A stretch of 64,000 bases of DNA from Allobosea sp. (GCF_030695125.1 NZ_JAUYTP010000022.1:62001-126000), one strand, 5' to 3'. Positions 9,962 through 21,144 are shown, counted from the stretch's first letter. Notes: generated from the letters alone by a model not told the origin. Program-made: numbers and translations.

Positions 9962-10630
9962 TCACTCCCGCGAGGCCAAAGCGAGCCGCAGGGCCAGCAT
10001 CCCGAACACCGCGCCCATCAGCTTCTGCGGCCAGCGGGCGAGATGGGGGCGGGCGGCGAGCGCCTGACCGAGCCGGCTCGCGGTCAGGATGACCACACCG
10101 TTGGCGAGCAGCCCCATCAGGTTGAGGATCGTCGCCAGCACCACGACCTGCAGCGCGATCGAGCCGGCCTCGGGCTTCAGGAACTGCGGCAGCAGCGCCA
10201 GCATGAACAGCGCCATCTTGGGATTGAGCAGATTGGTCAGCAGGCCCTGCAGAAAGATTCTGCGCAGCGGCAGGCGGGTTGCGTCGGCGCTCGGGGCGAA
10301 CAGGGGCGCCTGGGCGCGCAGGGTCGTCCAGGCGAGCCAGGCGAGATAGGCCGCGCCGAGAAAACGCAGCGCGTCATAGGCCGCGGGCACCAGCAGGAAG
10401 AGCTGCGACAGGCCAAAGGCCGCGGCAAAAGCCTGGAGATAGCTGCCGGCCGCGATGCCGGCATAGGTCAGGAAGCCGGCGCTGCGCCCCTGACCGAGGC
10501 TGCGCGAAGCGATCAGCAGCATGTCGGGGCCCGGCGTCGCGGTCAGCACCGCGCAGGCGGCGGTGAACAGCGCCAATGTCGCGAGATCGGGCATCGCATC
10601 CTCCGCGGACGCGCCTGCCGCGTCGGTCAT
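9962..10630 (-). CDS. LysE-family translocator
   Basis: TPGPDMLLIASRSLGQGRSAGF...LNPKMALFMLALLPQF. Confidence 0.9.
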   Translation of the reverse strand: MTDAAGASAEDAMPDLATLALFTAACAVLTATPGPDMLLIASRSLGQGRSAGFLTYAGIAAGSYLQAFAAAFGLSQLFLLVPAAYDALRFLGAAYLAWLAWTTLRAQAPLFAPSADATRLPLRRIFLQGLLTNLLNPKMALFMLALLPQFLKPEAGSIALQVVVLATILNLMGLLANGVVILTASRLGQALAARPHLARWPQKLMGAVFGMLALRLALASRE

Positions 10631-10769
10631 GATCTAGCGCAAACCGCAGGACCAATCGAGTTTTTCGACCATCGCGGATGTGGATGACGCGAAGCCGGCT
10701 GTATCGCGACTCGTCAGCAATGGTATCTTCGCCCTGCGAATCAAGCGTTTCGGGCGGGGGTGGCGGCAG

Positions 10770-11384
10770 ATGTCCGATGAGTTCGGAGAGAGTGGGCGGA
10801 GGCCGATCGGGCCGATCCAGTCGCTCAACCGCGTCATGCGGCTCGACGGGCCCGAAGGGCTCGGCCCGGAGACCGGCGTCGAGGTCAGCGGCCATGTCAA
10901 ATGGTTCGACGTCAGCAAGGGCTACGGTTTCGTCGTGCCCGAGGATGGCGGGGCCGACGTCCTCGTCCATGTCACGATCCTGAAGCGCGATGGTTTCAAC
11001 GCCATCGCCGAAGGCGCTCACATCGTGCTTGAAGCAATCGAGAAGCCGCGCGGCCGACAGGCGATCCGCGTGCTCTCGATCGACACCACCGCGGCCCGCC
11101 ACCCGGCCGAGATGCCGCTGGCGCGCACCAATGTCCAGGTCACCCCGACGAGCGGGCTCGAGCGGATGACGGTGAAGTGGTTCAATCGCCTGCGCGGCTT
11201 CGGCTTCGTCTCGGCCGGCGAGAACGCGCCCGACATCTTCGTGCATATGGAGACGATGCGGCGCTACGGGCTGGTCGAACTGATTCCCGGCCAGGTCGTG
11301 CTGGTGCGCTACGGACCCGGGCCCAAGGGCCTGATGGCGGCCGAGATCCGGCTGGAGCAGGGCGGGGCGCCGATCTCGCACTGA
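10770..11384 (+). CDS. protein with two cold-shock domains
   Basis: GHVKWFDVSKGYGFVVPEDGGADVLVH and MTVKWFNRLRGFGFVSAGENAPDIFVH; start moved to the ATG at 10770. Confidence 0.9.
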   Translation: MSDEFGESGRRPIGPIQSLNRVMRLDGPEGLGPETGVEVSGHVKWFDVSKGYGFVVPEDGGADVLVHVTILKRDGFNAIAEGAHIVLEAIEKPRGRQAIRVLSIDTTAARHPAEMPLARTNVQVTPTSGLERMTVKWFNRLRGFGFVSAGENAPDIFVHMETMRRYGLVELIPGQVVLVRYGPGPKGLMAAEIRLEQGGAPISH

Positions 11385-11402
11385 GCTGAGTTCGGCGATG
11401 CC

Positions 11403-11489
11403 GTCATGCTCGGGCTTGACCCGAGCATCTCCCGCCGCAGAGGGCACTTCTTCTTGCCGGAGATGGTCGGGTCAAGCCCGACCATGACG
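11403..11489. repeat. intergenic palindromic repeat, family C
   Basis: gtcatgctcgggcttgacccgagcat...gatggtcgggtcaagcccgaccatgac. Confidence 0.75.
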
Positions 11490-11491
11490 TG

Positions 11492-11842
11492 TCAGAGCGC
11501 AAACGACGTCCCGCAGCCGCAGGAACTCGTCGCGTTCGGGTTGGTGATCTTGAAGGACTGGCCTATCAGGTCGTCGACGAAGTCGATGGTGCAGCCTTCG
11601 AGAAGATCGAGCGAGGTCTCGTCGATCAGCACGGTGGCGCCGTCGCGCTCGATGACCAGGTCGCCAGGCGCCTTCTCCTGGTCAACGTCGAAGATGTACT
11701 GAAAGCCCGAGCAGCCGCCGCCGACGACGCTGACGCGCAGCATCGAGCCCGGCGGTTCCTTCGCCATCACCGAGAGAATGCGGGTCGCGGCCTTCCCGGT
11801 CACGGCGATGCCGCGCGGTTGGGCCTGAAGATCGGTCGTCAT
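11492..11842 (-). CDS. erpA: iron-sulfur cluster insertion protein
   Basis: RVSVVGGGCSGFQY...NPNATSSCGCGTSF. Confidence 0.92.
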   Translation of the reverse strand: MTTDLQAQPRGIAVTGKAATRILSVMAKEPPGSMLRVSVVGGGCSGFQYIFDVDQEKAPGDLVIERDGATVLIDETSLDLLEGCTIDFVDDLIGQSFKITNPNATSSCGCGTSFAL

Positions 11843-11927
11843 CGGCAGATGCTCCTTGCACCTTCGTTACCCGCAAAGGTAAGTGCGCCGCAACGCCTCC
11901 ACAAGCCGGGGCAGCGACGGGCCCGCC

Positions 11928-13175
11928 ATGCCGCAGCCAGACACCACCGCCTTCGGGGCCGTTTCCGCGCGCGAGCCCGGCGATCGCTGGCGCGCGCCTT
12001 ACGCCTGCCGGACCGCCACCAGCCGCGGCCGGCTGATCGCGGAGCCGGCCTCGCCGACGCGCAATCCGTTCCAGCGCGACCGCGACCGCATCATCCACTC
12101 CACCGCCTTCCGCCGGCTCAAGCACAAGACGCAGGTCTTCGTCTCGCATGAGGGCGACCATTTCCGCACAAGGCTGACGCATACGATCGAGGTGGCGCAG
12201 ATCGCGCGCGCCCTGGCGCGGGCGCTGGGGCTCGACGAGGACCTCGCCGAGGCGCTGGCGCTGGCGCATGACCTCGGCCATACGCCCTTCGGTCATACCG
12301 GCGAGGATGCGCTGGCCGACTGTATGGCCGATGCCGGCGGCTTCGACCACAACGCCCAGACGCTGCGGATCGTGACCCGGCTGGAGCGGCGCTATGCCGG
12401 TTTCGACGGGCTGAACCTGACCTGGGAGACGCTGGAGGGGCTGGTCAAGCACAACGGCCCGCTGCTGCTGGCGGACGGCTCCCCGACCGACCGCTATGCG
12501 CAGACGGGCATCCCCGCAGCGATCGTCGAATACCAGGCCAGGCAGGACCTCTGGCTCGACTCCTATGCCTCCGCGGAAGCGCAGGTCGCGGCGCTCGCCG
12601 ACGACATCGCCTACAACGCGCACGACATCGACGACGGCTTGCGGGCCGGGCTGTTCGGCCATGCGGAACTGCGGGCCGTGCCGTTCCTGGCCGCCCTGCT
12701 CGACGAGATCGAAGGCTTGCATCCGGGGCTGGAGACGGCGCGCGCCACCAATGAGCTGGTGCGCCGGGTGATCACGCGCTTCGTCGAGGGCGTCATCTCC
12801 GAGTCGCAGGCGCGGCTGGCGGCGCTGGCGCCGGCTGATGCCGATGCGATCCGGCGGGCGGGGCACCCGGTCATCGCCTTCCCGGCGGGAATCGAAGCCG
12901 CCGACCGTGACATCAAGGCCTTCCTCTATCCCAACATGTATCGCCATGCCCGGATCGCGCCGATCCGCCGCGACGCGGCCCAGGTGGTGCGGGACCTGTT
13001 CGGCCGCTTCAGCGCCGATCCCGCACTGATGCCGGCCGAGTGGGCGGCGGGGTGCGAGAGTCTCGACGCTCATCGGCGGGCGCGGCGCATCGCCGACTAC
13101 ATCGCCGGCATGACCGACTGGTACGCGCTCGACGAGCACCGCCGCCTGTTTGACGCAACCCCCTCGCTGCGATAG
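11928..13175 (+). CDS. dgt: deoxyguanosinetriphosphate triphosphohydrolase-like protein
   Basis: HD motif [43 protein letters not shown]; likely ATG at 11928. Confidence 0.92.
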   Translation: MPQPDTTAFGAVSAREPGDRWRAPYACRTATSRGRLIAEPASPTRNPFQRDRDRIIHSTAFRRLKHKTQVFVSHEGDHFRTRLTHTIEVAQIARALARALGLDEDLAEALALAHDLGHTPFGHTGEDALADCMADAGGFDHNAQTLRIVTRLERRYAGFDGLNLTWETLEGLVKHNGPLLLADGSPTDRYAQTGIPAAIVEYQARQDLWLDSYASAEAQVAALADDIAYNAHDIDDGLRAGLFGHAELRAVPFLAALLDEIEGLHPGLETARATNELVRRVITRFVEGVISESQARLAALAPADADAIRRAGHPVIAFPAGIEAADRDIKAFLYPNMYRHARIAPIRRDAAQVVRDLFGRFSADPALMPAEWAAGCESLDAHRRARRIADYIAGMTDWYALDEHRRLFDATPSLR

Positions 13176-13201
13176 GGCCGGGCTCTCCTTTTCAGCAGAT
13201 C

Positions 13202-14974
13202 TTGGCCGCTATGAACCTGTTCGAGACCTATTCCGCCCGCGTCACCGCCGCCCTGTCGGCGCTGTCGGCGCGCGGTGCGCTGCCGGCCGGGCTCGATCTC
13301 GGCCGCGTCGTGGTCGAGCCGACGCGCGATGCCAGCCATGGCGATCTCGCGACCAACGCCGCGATGGTGCTGGCCAAGGAGGCCGGCACCAACCCGCGCG
13401 CGCTGGCCGCGCTGCTGGTCGAGGAACTCGTCAAGGACGGCGAGATCGTCAAGGCGGAGATCGCGGGGCCCGGCTTCATCAATCTGACGCTGCAGCCGGC
13501 CGTCTTCACCGCCATCCTCAGGGATGCGGTGGCGCGCGGGCTCGATTACGGGCGTGGCGCGGCCAAGCCGGAGCCGAAGATCAATGTCGAATATGTCTCG
13601 GCCAATCCGACCGGGCCGATGCATGTCGGCCATGGCCGCGGCGCCGTGTTCGGCGATTCGCTGGCCAACATCCTCGCCTTCGCCGGCCATGAGGTGACGC
13701 GGGAATACTACATCAACGATGCCGGCGCGCAGGTCGACGTGCTCGCCCGCTCGGCCTTCCTGCGCTACCGCGAGGCACTGGGCGAGACGATCACGATTCC
13801 GGAAGGGCTCTATCCCGGCGATTATCTCGTCTCGGTCGGCGAGACCCTGGCGAAGGTGCATGGCGATGCACTTCTCGCCCTGCCGGAAGCCGAATGGCTG
13901 CCGCTGGTGCGCGGCGTGGCGATCGACGGCATGATGGCGATGATCCGCGACGACCTCGCCGCGCTAGGCGTCGTCCATGACGTGTTCTTCTCGGAGCGCT
14001 CGCTGCAGAGCGTCGCCGGTGGCGGCGATGCGGTCGCCGAGACGATCGCGGATCTGCGCGCCCGCGACCTGATCTATCAGGGCCGGCTGCCGCCGCCCAA
14101 GGGCCAGAAGGACGAGGACTGGGAGGATCGCGAGCAGGCGCTGTTCCGCGCCACCCAGTTCGGCGACGATGTCGACCGGCCGCTGCTGAAGTCGGATGGC
14201 AGCTACACCTATTTCGCCAACGACATCGCCTATCACCGCTCGAAGTTCACCCGCGGCTTTGCCCAGATGATCGACGTCTGGGGCGCCGACCATGGCGGCT
14301 ACGTCAAGCGCATGCAGGCGGCGGTTAAGGCCGTCACGCATGAGAAGGGTTCGCTCGACGTCAAGCTGTGCCAGCTGGTCAAGCTGCTGCGCCATGGCGA
14401 GCCGGTGAAGATGTCGAAGCGCTCGGGCGATTTCGTCACGCTGCGCGAGGTGATCGACGAGGTCGGCCGCGATGCGGTGCGCTTCATGATGATCTTCCGC
14501 AAGAACGACGCGACGCTCGACTTCGACCTCGCCAAGGTGGTCGAGCAGTCGAAGGACAACCCGGTCTTCTATGTCCAGTATGCGCATGCGCGCTGCGCCT
14601 CGATCTTCCGGCAGGCGCGCGAGGCCTTTCCCGATCTCGATCTGTCGCCCGCCGCTCTCGTCGGCGCCGACCTGGCGCGCCTCGACGACGAGGCGGAGGT
14701 GGGTATCGTCAAGTTGATCGCGGCCTATCCGCGAATCATCGAAGGCGCGGCGAGCGCCCATGAGCCACATCGCGTGGCCTTCTTCGTGCATGAGCTGGCC
14801 AGCGCTTTCCATTCTTTGTGGAACAAGGGCAAAGACTCGCCGCAATTACGGTTCGTTAATCAAACTGATCGAGAGTTGACTGTGGCGAGGTTGGCGTTTG
14901 TGCATGCGGTGCGCAGCGTCCTTGCTTCCGGTCTGGCAGTCGCGGGAGTTGCGGCGCCGGAAGAGATGCGCTGA
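13202..14974 (+). CDS. argS: arginyl-tRNA synthetase
   Basis: [36 protein letters not shown]. Confidence 0.96.
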   Translation: MAAMNLFETYSARVTAALSALSARGALPAGLDLGRVVVEPTRDASHGDLATNAAMVLAKEAGTNPRALAALLVEELVKDGEIVKAEIAGPGFINLTLQPAVFTAILRDAVARGLDYGRGAAKPEPKINVEYVSANPTGPMHVGHGRGAVFGDSLANILAFAGHEVTREYYINDAGAQVDVLARSAFLRYREALGETITIPEGLYPGDYLVSVGETLAKVHGDALLALPEAEWLPLVRGVAIDGMMAMIRDDLAALGVVHDVFFSERSLQSVAGGGDAVAETIADLRARDLIYQGRLPPPKGQKDEDWEDREQALFRATQFGDDVDRPLLKSDGSYTYFANDIAYHRSKFTRGFAQMIDVWGADHGGYVKRMQAAVKAVTHEKGSLDVKLCQLVKLLRHGEPVKMSKRSGDFVTLREVIDEVGRDAVRFMMIFRKNDATLDFDLAKVVEQSKDNPVFYVQYAHARCASIFRQAREAFPDLDLSPAALVGADLARLDDEAEVGIVKLIAAYPRIIEGAASAHEPHRVAFFVHELASAFHSLWNKGKDSPQLRFVNQTDRELTVARLAFVHAVRSVLASGLAVAGVAAPEEMR

Positions 14975-15016
14975 CGGCCCCCTGGCCCTCGGCGCGCACA
15001 AGGTCAGGTTGACCGC

Positions 15017-16780
15017 GTGGCGCATTGGGGGTTCCCATGGCAGCCATCGGCCTGCGCTGGAATGGATCATGCCATGAGTGAGCCAGCTAGAAACCGTTTC
15101 GCCCTCGATCTCGAAGATCTCGAGCGCCAGCTTCGCAGCGCCGGGCAGGCGCCCAGGGTCGGGCAGCCGGCCGACCCGCTGGCGGAGCTGACGCGCATCG
15201 TCGATCAGGGCGATCCGCTGAAAGACATCTTCGGCCATCGCGGCCAGGCGGCTGCGCCCCAGCTCGTGCCGGGTTCGCGGCCTGCGCAGGTCCAGCCCCG
15301 GCCCGAAATCGGCCGCCAGGAGGCGGATCGTCCCGAGATCTCGCGTCACGAGCCGTCCTTCGACGCCGTGCAGCAGTTCCAGGCAGTCGCGGAGCAGTCG
15401 CCGCCGCCCGCCGAACTCCGCGGTGCGCTCGACGAATTCGAGGCCCTGCTGCGTCGCAGCGATGCCGGACGTCCCGCGCCCGCCGCGGTCGCCCCGCTGC
15501 GGGCCGAGCCGCGCTTCGACGAGTCCGACGAGAGCTTCGCGCGGCCTGCGCCGCAGAGCTATCAGCGCGCCGCCGTCGCGCCCGATCTCGCCCCGGCTCC
15601 GCGGGACCTGGACGAGGAGCGCGGTTATCCGGCGCCCTACGACCAGCAGATGCCCGGCGAGGTCCCGTCCTTCCAGTCGGTCCTGCCTGTCCATGACGAT
15701 GGGCCGGTCGATGACGACATGCCGGATCTGGAGCCGCGCCGGTCCCGCAAGGGGCTCTATGCCGCCGCCGCGATCCTGGTGGTCGGTGTGGTCGGCGTCG
15801 GCGCCGTGATGTCGCTGCGCAGTCCGACGAAGAGCACGGACGGGCTGCCCCCGACCATCACGGCCGCCGCCGGGCCGACCAAGGTCGAGCCGGTCAATCC
15901 CGGCGGGGCTGAAATTCCCAACCAGAACAAGCAGATCTACGAGCGTCCGGGCGAGACGGCACCTGCGCAGACGAAGGTCGTCAGCCGCGAGGAACAGCCG
16001 GTCGACGTGCAGCAGGCGGCCCGCTCTCTGCCGACCCGCGTCGTGCTGCCCGGCCCGGGTACGGGCACGGCGACGACGCCGGCCGCCACCCCGGTCGCGC
16101 CGGCCCAGGCTCCGGGCGCTGCCGCCTCCATCGTGACACCGTCCGAGCCTCTGCTCACTCCGGTGCCGCCGGTTCCGGGGCTGGGCGAGCCGCGTCGCGT
16201 GCGGACGGTCTCGATCCGTCCCGATGGCACGCCCGCGCCGCCGGCCAATGGCGTGTCCGGTTACACCAACGGCGCCGTGCCGCTGTCTACCGGTTCGGCT
16301 CCGCCGGCCCGCCCGGCGGCGATCGCCCCGGCCAACCCGACCACCGCGGCGGTGCCGCCGCGCCCTGCCGCGACGCCTGCCGCAGCGCCTGCCGCCGAAG
16401 CCGCCAAGGTGCAGGAGCGCGCCGCAGCGCCCGCGACGACGCCTTCGGCGCCGCTGCGCATCGCCAATGTGGCTCCGGCTGCGCAGACGCCGGCCGCGCC
16501 GGCGCCCGCCACTGCCGCCATCCGCAGCGGAACCGGCGATTTCGTGGTCCAGCTCGGTGCGCCGGGCAGCGAATCGGAGGCGCGTGCGACCTTCGCGGCG
16601 CTGCAGCGCAAATATCCCGGCCAGCTCGGCGGTCAGTCGCCGATCGTGCGCCGGACTGAACTGGCCGGCGGCAAGACCGTGTTCCGCCTGCGCGTGGGCC
16701 CGTATTCGCGCGAGGACGCCACCTCGATGTGCACGGCGCTCCAGGCGGCGGGCGGGCAGTGCTTCATCGCCAAGAACTGA
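15017..16780 (+). CDS. SPOR-domain protein, single TM, Pro/Ala-rich linker
   Basis: TM KGLYAAAAILVVGVVGVGAV; C-terminal SPOR FVVQLGAPGSESEARATF. Confidence 0.88.
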   Translation: MAHWGFPWQPSACAGMDHAMSEPARNRFALDLEDLERQLRSAGQAPRVGQPADPLAELTRIVDQGDPLKDIFGHRGQAAAPQLVPGSRPAQVQPRPEIGRQEADRPEISRHEPSFDAVQQFQAVAEQSPPPAELRGALDEFEALLRRSDAGRPAPAAVAPLRAEPRFDESDESFARPAPQSYQRAAVAPDLAPAPRDLDEERGYPAPYDQQMPGEVPSFQSVLPVHDDGPVDDDMPDLEPRRSRKGLYAAAAILVVGVVGVGAVMSLRSPTKSTDGLPPTITAAAGPTKVEPVNPGGAEIPNQNKQIYERPGETAPAQTKVVSREEQPVDVQQAARSLPTRVVLPGPGTGTATTPAATPVAPAQAPGAAASIVTPSEPLLTPVPPVPGLGEPRRVRTVSIRPDGTPAPPANGVSGYTNGAVPLSTGSAPPARPAAIAPANPTTAAVPPRPAATPAAAPAAEAAKVQERAAAPATTPSAPLRIANVAPAAQTPAAPAPATAAIRSGTGDFVVQLGAPGSESEARATFAALQRKYPGQLGGQSPIVRRTELAGGKTVFRLRVGPYSREDATSMCTALQAAGGQCFIAKN

Positions 16781-16834
16781 GCCTTCCGAAGGCATCGCGG
16801 CCGACCGCCGCGACCTGATCTGTCAGACCTCCCG

Positions 16835-16864
16835 ACCGGCGGCGCCCTCGCGCCGCCGGTTTTG
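16835..16864 (+). terminator. Rho-independent terminator
   Basis: accggcggcgccctcgcgccgccggtttt. Confidence 0.65.
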
Positions 16865-17009
16865 CTTTGGCGTCCGGCGCAAGGCGTCCCCGTCGGCCGG
16901 TCGGTGGTCCGCCATCGGGTTTCGTGCGAAGAGGCGCGCAGCAGAGTCGCTGGAGGCGCTCCTCGAGGGGCGCGGCGACCGAAGACCGAAAGCCTATCTG
17001 GAGGACACC

Positions 17010-18104
17010 ATGGATCGTCGCAACTTCGTCAAGACCGCCGCGGGCGGCGCCGCCGGCAGCGCGCTGATCGCGGCACCCGCCATCGCCCAGACGCAGCCCA
17101 AGATCAGCTGGCGGCTGACCTCGAGCTATCCCAAGAGCCTCGACACGCTGTTTGGGCTCTCGACCCAGGTCGCCAAGCGCGTCGCCGAGGCGACCGACGG
17201 CAACTTCCAGATCCAGGTCTTCGCGCCCGGCGAGATCGTGCCCGGTCTGCAGGCGCTCGATGCCGTGCAGAACGGCACGGTCGAATGCAGCCACACCCTG
17301 TCGAGCTTCTATATCGGCAAGGACCCGGCCTTCGCCTTCGAGACCTCGCTGCCCTTCGGCTTCAACACCCGCCAGCAGAACGCCTGGCTCTATGCTGGCG
17401 GCGGGCTCGAGCTCTGCCGCGCCTTCATGAAGAAGCAGGGCCTCTACACCATCCCCTCGGGCAACACCGGCGCGCAGATGGGCGGCTGGTTCCGCAAGGA
17501 GATCAAGTCGCTCGAGGATCTCAAGGGCCTGAAGATGCGCATCGCCGGGCTCGGCGGGCAGATCATGTCCAAGCTCGGCGTCGTGCCGCAGCAGATCGCC
17601 GGCGGCGACATCTATCCGGCGCTGGAGCGCGGCACGCTCGATGCGGTCGAGTTCTCCGGCCCGCTCGACGACGAGAAGCTCGGCTTCCAGAAGGTCGCGA
17701 AATACTACTACTACCCCGGCTTCTGGGAGGGGAACGCCAATGTCAGCTTCCTCGTCAATCTCGAGAAGTGGAACGCGCTGCCCGCGTCCTACAAGGCGAT
17801 CGTCGAGGCGGCCTGCGCCGAGGCGAACGCGCTCTGCGTTGCCAAATACGACCACGGCAATCCCGATGCGCTGGTGCGTCTCGCCGGCACGGGGGCGGAG
17901 CTGCGGCCCTTCCCGCAGGAGGTGATGCTGGCGGCCTTCAAGGAGGCCTTCGCCATGTATGCCGAGCTGGCCGCCAAGAACGCCGAATTCAAGACGTTCT
18001 ACGACTCCTTCCTGCCCTACTGGAAGAAGGAGAACCTCTGGTTCCGCGTCGCCGAGCTGCCCTTCGACGCCTTCAACGCCCAGATGGCGCAGCAGATGCG
18101 CTGA
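17010..18104 (+). CDS. TRAP transporter substrate-binding protein (DctP family), Tat signal
   Basis: MDRRNFVKTAAGGAAG signal; DctP-type LEDLKGLKMRIAGLGGQIMSKLGVVPQQIAGGDIYPALERGTLDAVEF. Confidence 0.92.
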   Translation: MDRRNFVKTAAGGAAGSALIAAPAIAQTQPKISWRLTSSYPKSLDTLFGLSTQVAKRVAEATDGNFQIQVFAPGEIVPGLQALDAVQNGTVECSHTLSSFYIGKDPAFAFETSLPFGFNTRQQNAWLYAGGGLELCRAFMKKQGLYTIPSGNTGAQMGGWFRKEIKSLEDLKGLKMRIAGLGGQIMSKLGVVPQQIAGGDIYPALERGTLDAVEFSGPLDDEKLGFQKVAKYYYYPGFWEGNANVSFLVNLEKWNALPASYKAIVEAACAEANALCVAKYDHGNPDALVRLAGTGAELRPFPQEVMLAAFKEAFAMYAELAAKNAEFKTFYDSFLPYWKKENLWFRVAELPFDAFNAQMAQQMR

Positions 18105-18127
18105 GGCGTTTCGTCCGAACCTCAACC

Positions 18128-18231
18128 GTCATCCCGGGCGACCGCAGGTCGCCCGGGATCCATCCTGGGGCTCCGACGCCCTGTGATGGCTCCCGGGCCG
18201 CGCCGCTTCGCGGCCCGGCCAGGATGACGGC
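18128..18231. repeat. intergenic repeat, family B
   Basis: gtcatcccgggcgaccgcaggtcgcccgggatccat...ggatgac. Confidence 0.7.
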
Positions 18232-18272
18232 GGAGGGTTGACCGCGCCCGCGGCGCTTCCTACCCCAGCACC

Positions 18273-19283
18273 ATGACCTCACGCGCCTTCATCGCCGGCT
18301 GCCTCGGCACGAGCCTCACTCCTGACGAGCGCGCCTTCTTCAGGGAGGCGCGGCCCTGGGGTTTCATCCTGTTCCGGCGCAACACGCAGGATCCGGCTCA
18401 GGTTGCTGCCCTGACGGCCGAAATGCGCGAGACGGTGGGCTGGCATGCGCCGATCCTGATCGACCAGGAGGGCGGGCGGGTGCAGCGCATGGCCCCGCCG
18501 CACTGGCCGAAATATCCGGCCGCACAGGCCTTCCTCGCGATCAACGACCCCGTGGCGCAGCGCGAGATCGTCAGGCTCTCCGCCCGGCTGATGGCGCATG
18601 ATCTGAAGTCCGTGGGCATCGATGTCGACTGCCTGCCGGTGCTCGACGTTCCCGTCGCCGGCAGCCACGACGTCATCGGCGACCGCGCCTATGCGCATGA
18701 GCCCGACCGTGTCGCCCAGCTCGGGCGCGCCGCGGCGGAGGGGCTGATGGCCGGCGGCGTGCTGCCGGTGATCAAGCACATGCCCGGCCACGGCCGCGCG
18801 CGGGCCGACAGCCATCACGACCTGCCGATCGTCGAGGCCTCGCTGGCGGAGCTGCGGGCGCATGATTTCCGGCCCTTCCGGCATCTCGCGGACATGCCGA
18901 TGGCGATGACGGCGCATGTCGTCTTCACCGCGCTCGACCCGAAGAACCCGGCGACGGTGTCGCGCAAGGTCGTGCAGGAGATCATGCGCGGCGAGCTGCG
19001 CTATGACGGGCTGATCATGACCGACGACATCTCGATGAAGGCGCTTTCGGGTGGTTTTGCGCAGAAGGCGCGCGCCGCGATCCGCGCCGGGGTCGATGTC
19101 GTGCTGCATTGCCACGGCATCATGGAGGAGATGGTCGCCATCGCCGGGGCCGTGCCGGCGATGAAGGGCGACCGAGCCCGCCGCGCCGCGATGGCGCTGG
19201 CCCGCATCCGCCATGAACCCGAGCCGCTGGATGTCGAGGCCGCCCGCGCGCAGGTCGCGAGCGCGCTTGCGTTGAGCGGCTGA
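18273..19283 (+). CDS. nagZ: beta-N-acetylhexosaminidase (GH3)
   Basis: IDQEGGRVQRM, KHMPGHGRARADSHHDLP. Confidence 0.93.
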   Translation: MTSRAFIAGCLGTSLTPDERAFFREARPWGFILFRRNTQDPAQVAALTAEMRETVGWHAPILIDQEGGRVQRMAPPHWPKYPAAQAFLAINDPVAQREIVRLSARLMAHDLKSVGIDVDCLPVLDVPVAGSHDVIGDRAYAHEPDRVAQLGRAAAEGLMAGGVLPVIKHMPGHGRARADSHHDLPIVEASLAELRAHDFRPFRHLADMPMAMTAHVVFTALDPKNPATVSRKVVQEIMRGELRYDGLIMTDDISMKALSGGFAQKARAAIRAGVDVVLHCHGIMEEMVAIAGAVPAMKGDRARRAAMALARIRHEPEPLDVEAARAQVASALALSG

Positions 19284-19332
19284 ACGTCCGAACGTGGCTG
19301 TCGGGGCGTAGCGCCTGTCCCCACCCCACAGC

Positions 19333-19445
19333 CCTCATCTTGAGGAGCAAGCCGCAAGGCTTGCGTCTCGAAGGATGCTCCAGATCGCTTGGGCGCCTCC
19401 TGGAGCATCCTTCGAGACGCCGCTGCGCGGCTCCTCAGGATGAGG
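19333..19445. repeat. intergenic inverted repeat, family A
   Basis: cctcatcttgaggagc...cgtctcgaaggatgctcc...ggagcatccttcgagacg...ctcctcaggatgagg. Confidence 0.75.
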
Positions 19446-19489
19446 GCTGCGGATGGGATCGGCGCGATCGAAGCAGGGGATGGCCGGCC

Positions 19490-20320
19490 ATGGCGGCGCA
19501 ACTGCCATTCGAGGATGACGGCGCGCATCGCGATGACGAGCCGGCGCTGCTCGTCGACGTCGACGGCTATGAAGGCCCGCTCGATCTTCTGCTCGATCTG
19601 GCGCGCCGGCAGAAGGTCGATCTGCACCGCATCTCGATCCTGGCGCTGGCCGAGCAATACCTCGTCTTCGTCGAGCAGGCGCGGGCGCTGCGGCTTGAAC
19701 TCGCGGCCGATTATCTGGTGATGGCGGCGTGGCTGGCCTATCTCAAGTCGCGGCTGCTGCTGCCCGAGCCGCCCAAGGGCGAGGAGCCGAGCGCGGCCGA
19801 TCTCGCCACCGCGCTCGCCTTGCGCCTGCGCCGGCTGGAGGCGATCCGGGCGGCGGCGCGCAAGCTGTCCTCGCGCGAGCGGCTGGGGCATGACGTGTTC
19901 GCGCGCGGGGCGCCGGAGGCGATCGTCGCCGGGGCCCGGCCGGTCTGGGAGGCGGAACTCTACGATCTGCTGGCGGCCTATGCGCAGCAGCGGATGAAGC
20001 GCGTGCAGGGCCATATCTCGGTCGGCCAGCGCGTCGTCTGGTCGCTGGTCGAGGCGCGTGAGGCCTTGCAGCGGCTGGTCGGGCAGGCCGGCGACTGGAC
20101 GCAGATCGATCCCTATCTGACGCGCTACATGGTCTCGCATGGGCTGCCCGCCCGCGAGATGGCGGCGACGGTGCGGGCATCCGCGCTCTCGGCCATGCTC
20201 GAGATGGTCAAGGAGGGCGTGCTCGATCTGCGCCAGGACGATGCCTTCGCGCCGCTTTATCTGCGCCGCCGCTCGGCCCGCCCGCCGGTGCTGCCGTTGG
20301 CGAGCGGGGACGCGTCATGA
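19490..20320 (+). CDS. scpA: segregation and condensation protein A
   Basis: YEGPLDLLLDLARRQKVDLHRISILALAEQYL; start moved to MAAQLPFEDD. Confidence 0.93.
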   Translation: MAAQLPFEDDGAHRDDEPALLVDVDGYEGPLDLLLDLARRQKVDLHRISILALAEQYLVFVEQARALRLELAADYLVMAAWLAYLKSRLLLPEPPKGEEPSAADLATALALRLRRLEAIRAAARKLSSRERLGHDVFARGAPEAIVAGARPVWEAELYDLLAAYAQQRMKRVQGHISVGQRVVWSLVEAREALQRLVGQAGDWTQIDPYLTRYMVSHGLPAREMAATVRASALSAMLEMVKEGVLDLRQDDAFAPLYLRRRSARPPVLPLASGDAS

Positions 20321-20997
20321 CGGACGCGACGACGCAGCCGGCCCAGGCCGAGATCGAGGACGGCCTTGAAGCCTTCGCGCAGGCGATGCGCGTGGTCGAG
20401 GCGCTGCTGTTTGCCTCCGCCCAGCCGCTGCCGGCCGAGGAACTGGCGCGCTGCGTGCCCGCGGGTATCGACATCGGCCAGGTCCTGGCGCGGCTGACGG
20501 CGCTCTACGAGCCGCGCGGGGTCAACCTGCGCGCGGTCGCCGGGGCTTACGCCTTCCGCACCGCGCCCGATCTCGGCTATCTGCTGGCGGCGGAGGCCGA
20601 GCCCCCGCGCAAATTGTCGCGGGCGGCGCTCGAGGTGCTGGCGATCATCGCCTATCACCAGCCGGTGACGCGGGCCGAGATCGAGGAGATCCGCGGCGTC
20701 GCCACCGCCAAGGGCACGCTCGATATCCTGATCGAGGCGGGCTGGGTGCGCCTGCGCGGCCGGCGCCGGTCGCCGGGGCGGCCCGTCACCTTCGGCACGA
20801 CGCCGGGATTCCTCGATCATTTCGGGCTCGGCCGCATCGACGACCTGCCGGGACTGGAGGAACTCAAGGGCTCGGGCTTCATCGAGGGGCGGCTGACGCG
20901 CGACCTCGCCATGCCGGTTCCCGACGACGATCCAGACCTGCGCGCCGACGAGGATCCGCTCGGCGACCTGTTCACGCCGCTTGACGAGAACGGCTGA
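20317..20997 (+). CDS. scpB: segregation and condensation protein B
   Basis: RVVEALLFASAQPLPAEEL, ALEVLAIIAYHQPVTRAEIEEIRGV. Confidence 0.93.
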   Translation: MTDATTQPAQAEIEDGLEAFAQAMRVVEALLFASAQPLPAEELARCVPAGIDIGQVLARLTALYEPRGVNLRAVAGAYAFRTAPDLGYLLAAEAEPPRKLSRAALEVLAIIAYHQPVTRAEIEEIRGVATAKGTLDILIEAGWVRLRGRRRSPGRPVTFGTTPGFLDHFGLGRIDDLPGLEELKGSGFIEGRLTRDLAMPVPDDDPDLRADEDPLGDLFTPLDENG

Positions 20998-21038
20998 GCG
21001 CCGCACAGGGCGGGCATCTTTCGGCACCAGCCTTCCCC

Positions 21039-21144
21039 GTCATCCTGGACAAGCGGCGAAAGCCGCGCCGTCCGGGATCCATCATCGGGCTCCGTCGCGC
21101 CCTTCGATGGATCCCGGGACGACCTCCGGTCGCCCCAGGATGAC
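21039..21144. repeat. intergenic repeat, family B
   Basis: gtcatcctggacaagc...gggatccat...atggatcccggg...ggatgac. Confidence 0.7.

Noticed and set aside
14846-16795. 649-aa minus ORF over the SPOR gene
   Set aside because: Arg/Gly low-complexity shadow frame; the plus-strand frame has TM and SPOR domains
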